Source of the DNA: Bin87 sp965208015
GTDB lineage: Bacteria > Chloroflexota > Dehalococcoidia > Lucifugimonadales > UBA3495
NCBI GenBank assembly: GCA_965208015.1
Contig: OZ242309.1
Coordinates: 372,001-436,000 of the forward strand
Direction: 5' to 3'
Length of the DNA stretch: 64,000 nt
The first letter of the stretch is position 1, and each line of letters begins with the position of its first letter. Of this stretch, positions 44,096 to 53,602 are shown in pieces. The notes beneath the pieces were generated by a model that was not told where the DNA came from, ran no database searches, and worked only from the letters and a program-made list of their open reading frames with translations. The position numbers and the translations under genes are program-made.

Positions 44096-46705
44096 ATGCC
44101 ATCCGCCGAAGCTGTTGTATTGCCCGACAACGTTCGTCCCGTCCATTATGACCTGACGCTGACACCGAATTTCGACGACTTCACCTTCGACGGAGAGGTT
44201 GACGTTACGGTGAGCATGGAACCCGGCACCTCCGAAATCATGCTCAACTGCGCGGAGATCGAGATACATTCGGCGACCGTCAGCTGGACGGATGCAAACG
44301 GCGAACAGGAACAGGCAGCCAGCAACATCGCCTACGATGCCGACGCCGAAACCGCGACGATCAGCATCCCCGGGACGCCGGCTGACGGCCTGATGGGAAA
44401 CCAGCACCTGCGGATGTCTTTCACCGGAGAACTCAACGACAAGCTGCGGGGCTTCTACCGCAGCCAGTACGTGAACCCCGAAGGCGAGACCGCCTATCTG
44501 GCAACCACCCAGTTTGAGGCAACAGATGCGCGGCGGGCCCTGCCCTGTTGGGATGAACCGGCGGCCAAAGCGACCTTCCAGGTGACGCTGATCGTGCCGG
44601 AGGAGATGGAGGCCGTTTCCAACACGCCGATCATCCAGGAAACCCGGGGCGAAAATGGCTTGAAGACACTGCTGTATGACAAGACGCCGGTGATGTCCAC
44701 CTACCTGCTGGCGTTCGTAATCGGCGACCTGACGCACATCGAGAAAGAGGCGGCCGACGGGACGATTGTCGGGGTGTGGATGACCCGGGGCAAGGAGGAG
44801 CAGGGGCAGTTCGCTTTGGACACATCGGTTAAGCTGTTGTCCTTCTTCAACGACTATTTCGGCATCCCGTACCCGCTGCCCAAGCTGGACCACCTGGCGA
44901 TCCCGGACTTTGCCGCCGGCGCAATGGAGAACTGGGGCTGCGTGACCTACCGGGAGACGGCGTTGCTGGTGGACCCGGAGAACTCTTCGTCGGGCACGCG
45001 ACAGCGGGTAGCCGAGGTGGTCGCCCACGAGATGGCGCACATGTGGTTCGGTGACCTGGTGACCATGGAGTGGTGGGACGACCTGTGGCTGAACGAGAGT
45101 TTCGCCACGTGGGTGGGCACCAAGGCAGTGGACTGGCTGTTCCCGGAGTGGTCCATGTGGACGCAGTTCGTCAACATGGACACCAATCGGGCGTTCAGCC
45201 TGGACGGCCTGAAGAACTCGCACCCAATTGAGCAGGAAGTCGCCAATCCGGCGGAGGTGAGCCAGCTGTTCGACGCCATCAGCTACAGCAAGGGCGGGTC
45301 GGTGCTGCGTATGCTGGAGCATTTCCTGACGCCCAGCGTGTTTCGGATCGGGTTGAATACGTACCTGACACGCCACTCCTACCAGAACGCGCGCACTACC
45401 GATCTCTGGACGGCGCTGGAGGAATCCTCAGGGCAGCCGGTGAACTCCATCATGAGCAGCTGGACCGGCCAGACCGGGTATCCGGTGCTGGATGTGGCCG
45501 CGACCAACACCGAAAGCGGGCTGTCGCTGGAGGTTAGGCAGGAGCGGTTCGTCTTCGACTCGGTCCTGGGAGAGGACACCGGCGACGACGAGGAGCAGGT
45601 TTGGCCCGTGCCCTTGACCGTCGCAGCCGATGGGGCTCAGGTAACCGCGCACCTGGTCAGCGGTGCCACGGGCACGGTGGATGTTGCCGCGCCCACGCAG
45701 CCTGATTGGTTCAAGGTCAATCCCGATCAGACCGGCTTCTACCGGGTGAACTACACGGACACGGACCGGGAACGGCTGGCCTCACTGGTGGCTGACCGGA
45801 CGCTGCCGGCGACCGACCGCCTGGGTATCCAGAACGACGCGTTTGCACTGTCCCGCGCCGGTCTGCTGCCGGTCACCCGCTTCCTGGCCCTGGCCGAGTC
45901 TTACCAGGACGAGACGGACGCATCGGTGTGGAGCGACCTGGCCACCAACTTGCGGGAGATCGAAAGCTTGATCGCCGACGAGCCGTACCTGGACGCCTAC
46001 CATGCCTTCGGGCGACGATTGTTCGGTCCGGCGGCGCAACGGTCAGGATGGGAGGCGCGGCCGGGCGAAGGCCACCTGGATTCGCTGACGCGCTCCACGG
46101 TGCTGAGCCAGGCCGGCGTATACGGCGATCCTGACACCATCGCTCAGGCGCAGGAACTGTTTGAGGCTTACCAGACCGATTCCGGCAACGTGCGGCCTGA
46201 CCTGCGCGGCGTGGTGTTCAGCCTGGTGGCGCAGTCTGGCGATCGCGCGGTCTACGACCGCATGTGGGATCTGGAGCGCGCCGCCGAGTTGCACGAGGAG
46301 AAGATCCGGTTCCTGATTTCCATGGCGCGGTTCCAGCAGGAGGATCTGCTGCGGGAGACCCTGGACCGGTCGCTCACCGACGACGTGCGGTTGCAGGACA
46401 CCATATTCGTGGTGTCCGCGGTGGCGGCCAACAACCGGGGCCGGAGCCTGGCCTGGGAATTCCTGAAGGAACAGTGGGACGAGTTCGACCGGCGCTACGG
46501 CGGCGGCGGTTTCGGCCTCATGCGCCTGGTTGCCATCACCAACGCGTTCACCACCAACGAACAGCGAAACGACGTAGAAGCGTTCTTCGAGGCCCACCCC
46601 ACGCCAGCCGCCGAACGGACGATCCGCCAAGCCTTGGAGCGCATCGCGCTGAACGTGGCCTGGCTGGATCGGAACCGGGACGAGTTGGCGCTGTATTTCG
46701 GTTAA
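44096..46705 (+). CDS. M1-family zinc aminopeptidase
   Basis: 869 residues. The exopeptidase motif GAMEN lies near residue 275 (FAAGAMENWGCVTYRE), and the zinc site HEMAH with WLNE follows near 311-335 (VAHEMAHMWFGDLVTMEWWDDLWLNESFATW). The C-terminal ERAP1-like helical domain (about 530-860) is complete. Removes N-terminal amino acids from peptides, probably in the cytoplasm as there is no signal peptide. ACGGAGG precedes the ATG; an in-frame extension from 43979 has no support. Confidence 0.96.
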   Translation: MPSAEAVVLPDNVRPVHYDLTLTPNFDDFTFDGEVDVTVSMEPGTSEIMLNCAEIEIHSATVSWTDANGEQEQAASNIAYDADAETATISIPGTPADGLMGNQHLRMSFTGELNDKLRGFYRSQYVNPEGETAYLATTQFEATDARRALPCWDEPAAKATFQVTLIVPEEMEAVSNTPIIQETRGENGLKTLLYDKTPVMSTYLLAFVIGDLTHIEKEAADGTIVGVWMTRGKEEQGQFALDTSVKLLSFFNDYFGIPYPLPKLDHLAIPDFAAGAMENWGCVTYRETALLVDPENSSSGTRQRVAEVVAHEMAHMWFGDLVTMEWWDDLWLNESFATWVGTKAVDWLFPEWSMWTQFVNMDTNRAFSLDGLKNSHPIEQEVANPAEVSQLFDAISYSKGGSVLRMLEHFLTPSVFRIGLNTYLTRHSYQNARTTDLWTALEESSGQPVNSIMSSWTGQTGYPVLDVAATNTESGLSLEVRQERFVFDSVLGEDTGDDEEQVWPVPLTVAADGAQVTAHLVSGATGTVDVAAPTQPDWFKVNPDQTGFYRVNYTDTDRERLASLVADRTLPATDRLGIQNDAFALSRAGLLPVTRFLALAESYQDETDASVWSDLATNLREIESLIADEPYLDAYHAFGRRLFGPAAQRSGWEARPGEGHLDSLTRSTVLSQAGVYGDPDTIAQAQELFEAYQTDSGNVRPDLRGVVFSLVAQSGDRAVYDRMWDLERAAELHEEKIRFLISMARFQQEDLLRETLDRSLTDDVRLQDTIFVVSAVAANNRGRSLAWEFLKEQWDEFDRRYGGGGFGLMRLVAITNAFTTNEQRNDVEAFFEAHPTPAAERTIRQALERIALNVAWLDRNRDELALYFG

Positions 46706-46773
46706 GAGAGCCTCGGCGTGAACCTGTCGATTGAAACCAGCAAGATTGAGACGCAACGCCTGAAGGAGAAGGC

Positions 46774-47001
46774 ATGAAATCCCGATACGTCGTTTGTATC
46801 GAAAACGGCGGTTATAAAGCCTCGTTGGAGGTTCGCAAAATCTACCGAGCGTTGCCCGATGAGTCGGCAGACAAAGTCGGATGGATCCGGGTCATTGACG
46901 AATCGGAAGAGGATTACCTTTTCCCGGGCAAGTATTTCATTCCTATTGAGTTGACGAAAGAAATCGAGCAGGCCCTTTACGCATCCGCGCCGCTTGGATA
47001 G
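46774..47001 (+). CDS. 75-residue conserved-looking protein, unknown function
   Basis: Compact protein MKSRYVVCIENGGYKASLEVRKIYRALPDESADKVGWIRVIDESEEDYLFPGKYFIPIEL with a short C-terminal helix. The beta-rich core followed by LFPGKYF resembles small standalone proteins often found near toxin-antitoxin or ADP-ribosylglycohydrolase genes, but I cannot name the family. GAAGGAGAAGG precedes the ATG. It converges on, and slightly overlaps, a decayed ADP-ribosylglycohydrolase gene. Confidence 0.7.
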   Translation: MKSRYVVCIENGGYKASLEVRKIYRALPDESADKVGWIRVIDESEEDYLFPGKYFIPIELTKEIEQALYASAPLG

Positions 47002-47292
47002 CCGCAACTCATAGCCAGTAGAGATTCACCCAGATCGACGGCCTGGGCCAGGTCGTCATCCATGGGCCGGTTGGCTTCGCGGGGGTCGATCTCGGTGAGT
47101 CCATCAGGGTATGACCCGCGATCCAGTAGTGGCGGTCGCCCTCTACCGGCAAGCCCAACAGGTTGTCTACGGCAATGCCGAGGAGAGCACCGCGGGCGCG
47201 GTCGGACAGGTTGCTTGCGGATAGCTCACCGAGGCCGCGGCGATATAGCGGGCGACTTCCGGGGCTTGCAAAATGATCTCCGGATCGGTCAT
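46977..47292 (-). pseudogene. decayed ADP-ribosylglycohydrolase gene fragment
   Basis: A start with a strong ribosome site (AAAGGAGGG before the ATG at 47292) opens MTDPEIILQAPEVARYIAA, then the frame is lost. The next frame continues LSDRARGALLGIAVDNLLGLPVEG, the classic N-terminal motif of the family. A third frame then gives DGLTEIDPREANRPMDDDLAQAVDLGESLL, the metal-binding acidic motif. At least two frameshifts and loss of roughly two-thirds of the normal 300-residue protein mark it as a pseudogene. Confidence 0.8.
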
Positions 47293-47353
47293 GGGAGCCC
47301 TCCTTTGGGCTGATTCGCAAACGAGTGCAGGGGTGATTTAAGAACGTTCCCGT

Positions 47354-47382
47354 TTGACACCCCCGCCGAATGCGGGTAGCCT
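47354..47382 (+). promoter_or_regulatory. candidate metH promoter
   Basis: TTGACA (47354-47359), a 17-bp spacer, then TAGCCT (47377-47382). The -10 resembles the TAGGCT of the peptide-importer promoter at 29987. Transcription from about 47390 favours the downstream metH start at 47418. No cobalamin or SAM riboswitch fits in this short leader. Confidence 0.45.
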
Positions 47383-47417
47383 TGATTGTGATTTACGGAA
47401 CAAATGGCACTGAAATT

Positions 47418-50033
47418 ATGGAATCTTCAGAACGCATCAACGAGCTGAAATCGTTGCTTGGCCAGCGCATCTTGATCACGGACGGCGCTATGGGGACCCA
47501 AATCCAGGCGCGGGGCTTGGGCCCCGAGGATTTTGGGGGCGAGGAGTACGAGGGGTGTAACGAGTACCTGAACATAACGCGCCCGGACGTGATCGAAGAC
47601 ATCCACCGGGGCTACCTGGATGCCGGCGCGGATATCATACAGACCAACACCTTCGGTGCAACCGCGCTGGTGCTGGGCGAGTATGATCTGGCTCACGAGG
47701 CGCGCCGGATCAACCGCGAGGCCGCGACTATCGCCCGGCGGGCGGCGGACGAGGCAACGACTGGCGACCCCGACAAGCCCCGTTTCGTGTACGGTGCCAT
47801 GGGTCCGACCACGCGAACGATATCGGTCACGGGTGGCCTGACCTTTGACGAGTTGGCGGCCGATTATCACCAGCAGGCTGCCGGCCTCATTGAAGGTGGT
47901 GCCGACGTGTTGGTGCTGGAAACGGGCCAGGACACCATCAACATCAAGGCAGGGCTGGAGGGAATTGACCGCGCCCGCGCCGAACTGAACGCGGACGTTC
48001 CCATGGCGGTGCAAGGGACCATTGAACCCATGGGCACGCTGCTGGCCGGCCAGGACGCGGAGGCGTTCTACACCTCGTTGTCGCACCGGGACCTGCTCTG
48101 GGTAGGATTCAATTGCGCCACCGGGCCGGAGTTCATGACTGACCACATCCGGACGTTGCATGATCTATCGCGGTTCGGGATTGCCTGCGTGCCTAACGCG
48201 GGTCTGCCCGACGAGGACGGCAACTACAACGAAACGCCGGAGATGCTGGCGACAACCCTGGAGCGGTTCGCGTCCAACGGCTGGCTCAATGTAACCGGCG
48301 GGTGCTGCGGCACCGGCCCGGACCACATCCGGCAGTTGGTCGAAGCGATGGCAGAAAAGAAGCCCCGTGTTACTGAACCGGCGCCGGAGACCCGGGTGTC
48401 GGGCATCGAGGCTGTGGTGGTTAACGAAGACACGCGGCCGACAGTCGTCGGAGAACGGACCAACGTGCTGGGCAGCCGCCGGTTCAAGCGGCTGATAGCG
48501 GGTGAACGGTTCGAGGAAGCCGCCGAGATTGGCCGCCGGCAGGTGCGCAACGGCGCCCACGTGCTGGACGTGTGCCTGCAGGACCCGGACCGGGATGAGA
48601 CGTCGGACGTGATCAAGTTCCTGGACCAGCTCAACCGGCGGGTCAAGGCCCCGATCATGATCGACTCGACGGACGCGGCGGTGATCGAGGAGTCGCTGAA
48701 ACGACTGCAGGGCAAGTCCATCATCAACTCCATCAACCTGGAGGATGGCGAGGAGCGTTTCCAGCGGGTGGTGCCGTTGGCCCGCCGCTACGGCGCGGCG
48801 CTGGTGGTGGGATGCATCGATGATGATCCCAACCAGGCGCAGGCGATTACGCGAGAGCGGAAGCTGGAAATCGCCCGCCGTTCTCACAAGCTGCTGACCG
48901 AGAAGTATGGAGTGCCCGCAGAAGACATCATCTTTGATCCGCTGGTGTTCCCTGCCGGAACGGGCGACGAAAACTACGTGGGTTCGGCGGCAGAGACCAT
49001 CGAAGGCGTGCGGATGATCAAGGAGGCGTTGCCCCAGACCAAGACGGTGCTGGGTATCTCCAACGTGTCCTTTGGGCTGCCGGCTGCTGGCCGCGAGGTG
49101 TTCAACTCGGTTTTCCTGTACCACTGCACGCAGGCAGGCCTGGACATGGCCATCGTCAACTCGGAGATGATGCAACGTTACGCCAGCATCCCCGAGGAAG
49201 AGCGCAAGCTGTCCGAGGACCTGATCTGGAACCGTGGCGAGGATCCGGTGGCCGCCTTTGCCGCGCACTTCCGCGACCGGGCTCCGAGAGCCACCGCGGA
49301 GGAACGGTTGGCATTGCCGCTGGACGACCGACTGGCGCAGTGTATCATCGAGGGGAGCAAGGAAGGACTGGCCGAGGACCTGGACCTGGCGTTGCAGGAA
49401 CGGGAGCCGCTGGCGATCATCAATGGGCCATTGATGGCAGGGATGGACGAAGTCGGCCGGCAGTTCAACGCCAACCAGCTGATCGTCGCCGAGGTGTTGC
49501 AGAGCGCCGAGGCCATGAAATTCGCGGTGGCCCACCTGGAACCACACATGGAGCGCACCGATGCCGCGTCGCGGGGACGGGTCCTGTTGGCAACCGTCAA
49601 GGGCGATGTGCACGACATCGGCAAGAACCTGGTGGAGATCATCCTGTCCAACAACGGTTACAGCGTAATCAACCTGGGGATCAAGGTCGCGGCCCAGGAG
49701 CTGATCGCTGGATATCGGGAGCACCAGCCGGACATAATCGGGTTGTCGGGACTGCTGGTGAAGTCGGCCCAGATGATGGTCGAAACGGTGCAGGACTTCC
49801 GCTCGGCCGGCATCGCGGCGCCGGTGCTGGTTGGGGGCGCGGCCCTGTCCAACCGGTTCACCCGGCTGCGCATCGCTCCGGAGTACGACGGGCTCGTCGC
49901 ATACTCGCCGGACGCCATGAGCGGGCTGGCGTTGGCCAACGTGATCCAGGACGCCGACGAGCGCGAGCGGCTGATCGCGCGGTTGGAGACCGAAAGCGCC
50001 GAGATCCAAGAGGAAGTGGCCGCACGTGGGTAA
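47418..50033 (+). CDS. metH: cobalamin-dependent methionine synthase, lacking the reactivation domain
   Basis: Transfers the methyl of methyltetrahydrofolate via cobalamin to homocysteine. 871 residues: homocysteine domain (1 to about 310) with zinc cysteines in GFNCATG (near 231) and GGCCGTG (near 294-296); pterin-binding domain (about 340-600, VVGERTNVLGSRRFKRLI); cobalamin cap and B12-binding domains with the axial-ligand motif DVHDIGKN near 728-735. The fourth, AdoMet-dependent reactivation domain is absent and is encoded by the overlapping next gene. An in-frame ATG at 47370 overlaps the predicted promoter, so 47418 is chosen. Confidence 0.95.
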   Translation: MESSERINELKSLLGQRILITDGAMGTQIQARGLGPEDFGGEEYEGCNEYLNITRPDVIEDIHRGYLDAGADIIQTNTFGATALVLGEYDLAHEARRINREAATIARRAADEATTGDPDKPRFVYGAMGPTTRTISVTGGLTFDELAADYHQQAAGLIEGGADVLVLETGQDTINIKAGLEGIDRARAELNADVPMAVQGTIEPMGTLLAGQDAEAFYTSLSHRDLLWVGFNCATGPEFMTDHIRTLHDLSRFGIACVPNAGLPDEDGNYNETPEMLATTLERFASNGWLNVTGGCCGTGPDHIRQLVEAMAEKKPRVTEPAPETRVSGIEAVVVNEDTRPTVVGERTNVLGSRRFKRLIAGERFEEAAEIGRRQVRNGAHVLDVCLQDPDRDETSDVIKFLDQLNRRVKAPIMIDSTDAAVIEESLKRLQGKSIINSINLEDGEERFQRVVPLARRYGAALVVGCIDDDPNQAQAITRERKLEIARRSHKLLTEKYGVPAEDIIFDPLVFPAGTGDENYVGSAAETIEGVRMIKEALPQTKTVLGISNVSFGLPAAGREVFNSVFLYHCTQAGLDMAIVNSEMMQRYASIPEEERKLSEDLIWNRGEDPVAAFAAHFRDRAPRATAEERLALPLDDRLAQCIIEGSKEGLAEDLDLALQEREPLAIINGPLMAGMDEVGRQFNANQLIVAEVLQSAEAMKFAVAHLEPHMERTDAASRGRVLLATVKGDVHDIGKNLVEIILSNNGYSVINLGIKVAAQELIAGYREHQPDIIGLSGLLVKSAQMMVETVQDFRSAGIAAPVLVGGAALSNRFTRLRIAPEYDGLVAYSPDAMSGLALANVIQDADERERLIARLETESAEIQEEVAARG

Positions 50034-50940
50034 TGCCGGCACTGCATCCGGCGTGGCTCCGCTGGAAACTTCTCCCCGGCCGCCGGACCTGCGGCTGCAC
50101 GTGCTGGACGACTACGATCTGGACGAGATCTTCGGGTACATCAACCCGCAGATGCTCTACGTGCGCCATTTGGGATACCGGGGGCGTTTCTGGGAGGCGC
50201 TGCGGGAGGACGAACCGAAAGCCGTTGAATTGCGCCGGCAGGTGCAGAAGGTCGAGGACGTGATGCTGTCCCGCGCGGACATCGGCGCCCGGGCGGTGTT
50301 CAAGTTCTTCCCGTGCCGGTCTGAAGGCCAGTGGCTGATCGTTTACGAATCGGACGGGACCACTGAGCTGGAGCGTTTCTATTTTGGCCGTCAGCAGGAA
50401 CGCGAGGGGCTTTGCCTGGCCGACTACGCGCGGCCGGTTGGCGATGGCCCCGTCGATTACCTGGCGATGTTCGCGACCACGGTTGGCCCGGGAATCCGGG
50501 AACTGTCCGAACGGTGGAAGAACGACGGGCGGTACTTGGACTCCCACACGCTGCAAGCGCTGGCAATCGAATCGGCGGAAGGCTTCGCGGAGTTGCTGCA
50601 CAAGCGGATCCGAACCATGTGGAACATCGGTGAACCGTCGGGCTTGAAGGTGAGTGGCGAGGACGAGCTGCGCGACCTGTTCCGGGCCAACTACCGGGGC
50701 AAGCGGTACTCGTTCGGATACCCGGCTTGTCCCCGGCTGGAAGACCAGGAGAAGCTGTTCGCCCTGCTGGACGTGACGGCGAATATCGGCGTCGAGCTGA
50801 CCGACGGCTACATGATGGACCCGGAAGGGTCGGTCTCAGCCGTGGTGCTCCACCATCCGCAGGCCAAGTATTTCAACCTGGACGAGGCGGATATTGAGAG
50901 GTTGGAAACCGAAATTGCGCAGATGCCGGCGGGTCAATAG
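50026..50940 (+). CDS. methionine synthase reactivation (AdoMet-binding) domain protein
   Basis: 304 residues matching the C-terminal activation domain of MetH: GYINPQMLYVRHLGYRG near the start, then RTMWNIGEPSGL and the AdoMet-site GKRYSFGYPACPRLEDQ. It would bind AdoMet and reductively remethylate oxidised cob(II)alamin on MetH. Starting at GTG, it overlaps the metH stop by 8 nt, so expression is coupled. The separation of domains into two chains is known in some bacteria. A strong terminator follows. Confidence 0.92.
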   Translation: MGNAGTASGVAPLETSPRPPDLRLHVLDDYDLDEIFGYINPQMLYVRHLGYRGRFWEALREDEPKAVELRRQVQKVEDVMLSRADIGARAVFKFFPCRSEGQWLIVYESDGTTELERFYFGRQQEREGLCLADYARPVGDGPVDYLAMFATTVGPGIRELSERWKNDGRYLDSHTLQALAIESAEGFAELLHKRIRTMWNIGEPSGLKVSGEDELRDLFRANYRGKRYSFGYPACPRLEDQEKLFALLDVTANIGVELTDGYMMDPEGSVSAVVLHHPQAKYFNLDEADIERLETEIAQMPAGQ

Positions 50941-50966
50941 GCTATGGGATCGCGCTCTGACCACCG

Positions 50967-51001
50967 GCCCGTAGCCTTTTGGGATACGGGCTTTATTTTT
51001 T
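50967..51001 (+). terminator. rho-independent terminator of the metH pair
   Basis: A 7-bp GCCCGTA/TACGGGC stem (50967-50973 with 50985-50991), extended inward by two more pairs, is followed by TTTATTTTTT. Confidence 0.85.
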
Positions 51002-51013
51002 CGCCTGAAACCT

Positions 51014-51092
51014 CGTCATTCCCGCGCAAGCGGGAATCCAGCAAACCCTTCCGGTCAGGAATTGTGGATCCCGGCTGTCGCTGGAATGACGG
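51014..51092. repeat. short MITE-like interspersed repeat with terminal inverted repeats
   Basis: CGTCATTCC at 51014-51022 and GGAATGACG at 51083-51091 are exact inverted repeats enclosing about 60 bp. The left part folds as ATTCCCGC-GCAA-GCGGGAAT (51018-51037), containing ATTCCC-N8-GGGAAT, the same pattern as the neisserial dRS3 element. It contains no gene and probably belongs to a dispersed family in this genome. Confidence 0.65.
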
Positions 51093-51135
51093 ATATGAGC
51101 GCAGACTAACGGTTTCCCGCTGGGGCTACCGCTCT

Positions 51136-51885
51136 CTACTGGGCGGTGAAACCGCCATCGACGACCAGTTCGGCGCCGGTGATGTAGGAGGCCTCGTCGC
51201 TGGCGAGGAACAGGACGGCGTAGGCCACCTCTTCCCGGTCGCCGACACGCTTCATGGGGATGTTGGCGAGCATCGCGTTGCGGGTTTCCGAGTTGGCGGA
51301 ACCGCCGGCCATGGGCGGCATCAGGCCGGGATGGACCGAATTGACGCGGATGCCGGCTTCGGCCCAACGCACCGCCGCCGATTTGGTCATCAGGCGGACG
51401 GCGCCCTTGGAAGCGTTGTAGCCCATGTGGATGAAGTCCTGGCCGACGATGCCGGAAATGGACGAAATGTTGACGATGCTGCCGCCTTCTCCCTGTTCCA
51501 TGGCGGCGATGGCGTGCTTCATGCCGAGGAAGACGCCCTTGGCGTTGATGTTCAGCAGGCGGTCCCAAGTGGTGGTGCCCAGGTTGTCCTCTTCGTCGTA
51601 GCCGGAGATGCCGGCGTTGTTCACCAGGATGTCCAGCCTGCCGTAGCGGCCCACCGCGTCGGCGATGACCTGGCGCCAGTTGTCCTCGTCGGTCACATTG
51701 AGATGGGCGAACTCGGCGCTGCCGCCGCCGGATACGATGTCGTCGGCCACTCGCTGGCCGGTGTCGTCGGTAACGTCGCAGACGACAACGGTGGCTCCCT
51801 CTTCGGCGAAGAGGCGGGCTTCGACTTCGCCCATACCGCGGGCGGCTCCGGTAACGATGGCGATTTTGCCTTCCAGCCTGGGCAT
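51136..51885 (-). CDS. short-chain dehydrogenase/reductase (classical SDR), paralogue of 10225-10983
   Basis: 249 residues with TGAARGMG, NNAG, the Ser-Tyr-Lys triad (ISSISG, YNASK) and the C-terminal ITGAELVVDGGFTAQ. It aligns closely along its length with the SDR at 10225-10983 (both have VNSVHPGxMPPM, and both carry an Asp after the second strand, favouring NAD). GCAGGAGAG precedes the ATG at 51885. Substrate unknown. It stands alone, divergent from ppx/gppA. Confidence 0.93.
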   Translation of the reverse strand: MPRLEGKIAIVTGAARGMGEVEARLFAEEGATVVVCDVTDDTGQRVADDIVSGGGSAEFAHLNVTDEDNWRQVIADAVGRYGRLDILVNNAGISGYDEEDNLGTTTWDRLLNINAKGVFLGMKHAIAAMEQGEGGSIVNISSISGIVGQDFIHMGYNASKGAVRLMTKSAAVRWAEAGIRVNSVHPGLMPPMAGGSANSETRNAMLANIPMKRVGDREEVAYAVLFLASDEASYITGAELVVDGGFTAQ

Positions 51886-51976
51886 AGCAACTCTCCTGCG
51901 GGACCCGTGAAACGGACGTGCGGGCCGGATTATAGCATCGGCCCGGCTAGATTCTGCCACCGGGCTTGACGTATCA

Positions 51977-53602
51977 ATGACGACCATCCAGACCACCGAT
52001 CCGATGCTGGCCGCCGCACGAACCGGCACGTCGCCCGACACGCTCCTCAGCCATGCTGGAGGGTATGAGGAAGCCGGTGGGTTTCCTAGGCATACCGCGG
52101 TGATAGATATCGGGTCCGGCTCGGCGCGGGCGGTGGTGATGCAGGTCAACCGGGGCGGAGGGATTGAGATCGTTGCCCAGCAGAGAGTAACGCTCAACCT
52201 GATGAGCCATGTCGGCAGCGACGGCTACCTGGACGAAACAGGTGTGGCGAGCACGCTGGACGCGCTGGAAGACTTCGCCCTGGTGGCGCGGGCATACGGG
52301 ATCGAAACGATCCACGCCGTGGCCACCGCCGCGCTGCGCGAGTCGGGCAACGCCGAAAGGATAACGGTCGCGGCCCGTCAACGGTTTGGGGTACCGCTGC
52401 GGATCATCGACGGTTCCGATGAAGCGGCCTACTGCTTCGTGGGCGCGATCCACGGTTTGCGAACAAACGACGGATTGCTGGCGGATATCGGTGGCGGCAG
52501 CACCGAGTTGGTGCAGTTTCGCGACCGGGAGCTGGTGTCCCGCGTGTCGTTGCCGTTGGGCAGTCTGCGGATCGCCAACCAGTTCGAGCTGGGGGATCGT
52601 CCGGCCGCAGCATCAATGCAGGCAGCTTACGAGCACGTGCGGACGGTTCTCAACAACGCTGGAGTTGAGCCGCTTCCCGAGGACGCGACCCTGGTCGGTT
52701 CGGGAGGTTCGGTGCGTTTGCTGTCCCGGTTGGACCGGGCACGAGAACCTTACCCGATCATCAAGCTGCATGGGTACGAGATCCGCGCTTCTGCCCTGGT
52801 GGAGCAGATTGAACAATTGGCTTCGATGTCCCGGATCGATAGGGCCAGCATTCCGGGGATGAATCCGGAGCGAAGTCACTCCATAATCGGTGGCGGCGTA
52901 GTTGCACACGCGTTGATGCAGCACCTGGGAACGGACCGTTTGCTGGTTTCCGGCCAGGGACTGCGCGAAGGACTGGCGCGCCATCCGGAACCGCCGTCGA
53001 TGTGCGAAAGCGTACAACTGCCTCCTTTGGAATCGGTGAGGTCGGAATCGCTGGCGGATCTGGTGGGAAGGTTCGCAGATCGTTTTGGTCAGCGAGGAGA
53101 GAGGCGAGCGGAGTTGGCCGGACGCATCGCGGACGCGGTGTGGAACGGAGGCAACCGACAATTAGCCAATTCGCTGCGATGCGCGGCGCGGCTCCTGGAT
53201 ATCGGAAACGCGGTGGACTATTACAATCGCCTCAACAGGACTGCGAGTATAATAGTGCGAACCGACCTCCCCGGATTTACCCACGCGGAATCAGCGCAGA
53301 TTGCGACCACGCTGCTGGCGGCGGAGTTTGGCCCCATGCCGCGTCGGTTCCGGCAAAACAGGTTGGTGTCTCCGGCAGATTTGCAGTTGATCGACCAGGC
53401 GGCGGCGATTCTCATTGTGGCGGACGAATTGGACGGCAGATTGCCCCAGGGAACTGAGGCGAACGCGGTTACAATAAATCAGGAGAAGGGAACCTGGCGT
53501 ATCGTGACTCCGTTTTGGTCAGCAGTGGCGGCTTCGGGTCTGCCGGCAAGGTGGAGTAAAGCGTTTGAGGAAGACATCCGAATAGAGAGGGGTGCACTAT
53601 GA
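51977..53602 (+). CDS. Ppx/GppA-family phosphatase (exopolyphosphatase-like)
   Basis: 541 residues of the ASKHA fold: VIDIGSGSARAVVMQV near residue 43, VATAALRESGNAE, IDGSDEAAYCFVGAI and the phosphate loop LADIGGGSTELVQF. The C-terminal HD-like domain (about 345-480, ESLADLVGRFADRFG...CAARLLDIG) is present, but the expected HD pair is weak. It hydrolyses polyphosphate or pppGpp in relatives. Its stop overlaps the next kinase-like gene by 4 nt, tying it to the two thymidylate-kinase-like proteins. Confidence 0.9.
   Translation: MTTIQTTDPMLAAARTGTSPDTLLSHAGGYEEAGGFPRHTAVIDIGSGSARAVVMQVNRGGGIEIVAQQRVTLNLMSHVGSDGYLDETGVASTLDALEDFALVARAYGIETIHAVATAALRESGNAERITVAARQRFGVPLRIIDGSDEAAYCFVGAIHGLRTNDGLLADIGGGSTELVQFRDRELVSRVSLPLGSLRIANQFELGDRPAAASMQAAYEHVRTVLNNAGVEPLPEDATLVGSGGSVRLLSRLDRAREPYPIIKLHGYEIRASALVEQIEQLASMSRIDRASIPGMNPERSHSIIGGGVVAHALMQHLGTDRLLVSGQGLREGLARHPEPPSMCESVQLPPLESVRSESLADLVGRFADRFGQRGERRAELAGRIADAVWNGGNRQLANSLRCAARLLDIGNAVDYYNRLNRTASIIVRTDLPGFTHAESAQIATTLLAAEFGPMPRRFRQNRLVSPADLQLIDQAAAILIVADELDGRLPQGTEANAVTINQEKGTWRIVTPFWSAVAASGLPARWSKAFEEDIRIERGAL

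Noticed and set aside
47321..47417. Cobalamin or SAM riboswitch upstream of metH
   Set aside because: The gap is too short and lacks the B12-box or SAM core; only a promoter-like pattern is seen.
48165..50042. 625-residue minus-strand frame opposite metH
   Set aside because: Shadow of metH with no family motif.
51014..51092. CRISPR repeat or insertion sequence
   Set aside because: There is only one copy with no spacer array and no transposase gene; it fits a small non-coding repeat better.
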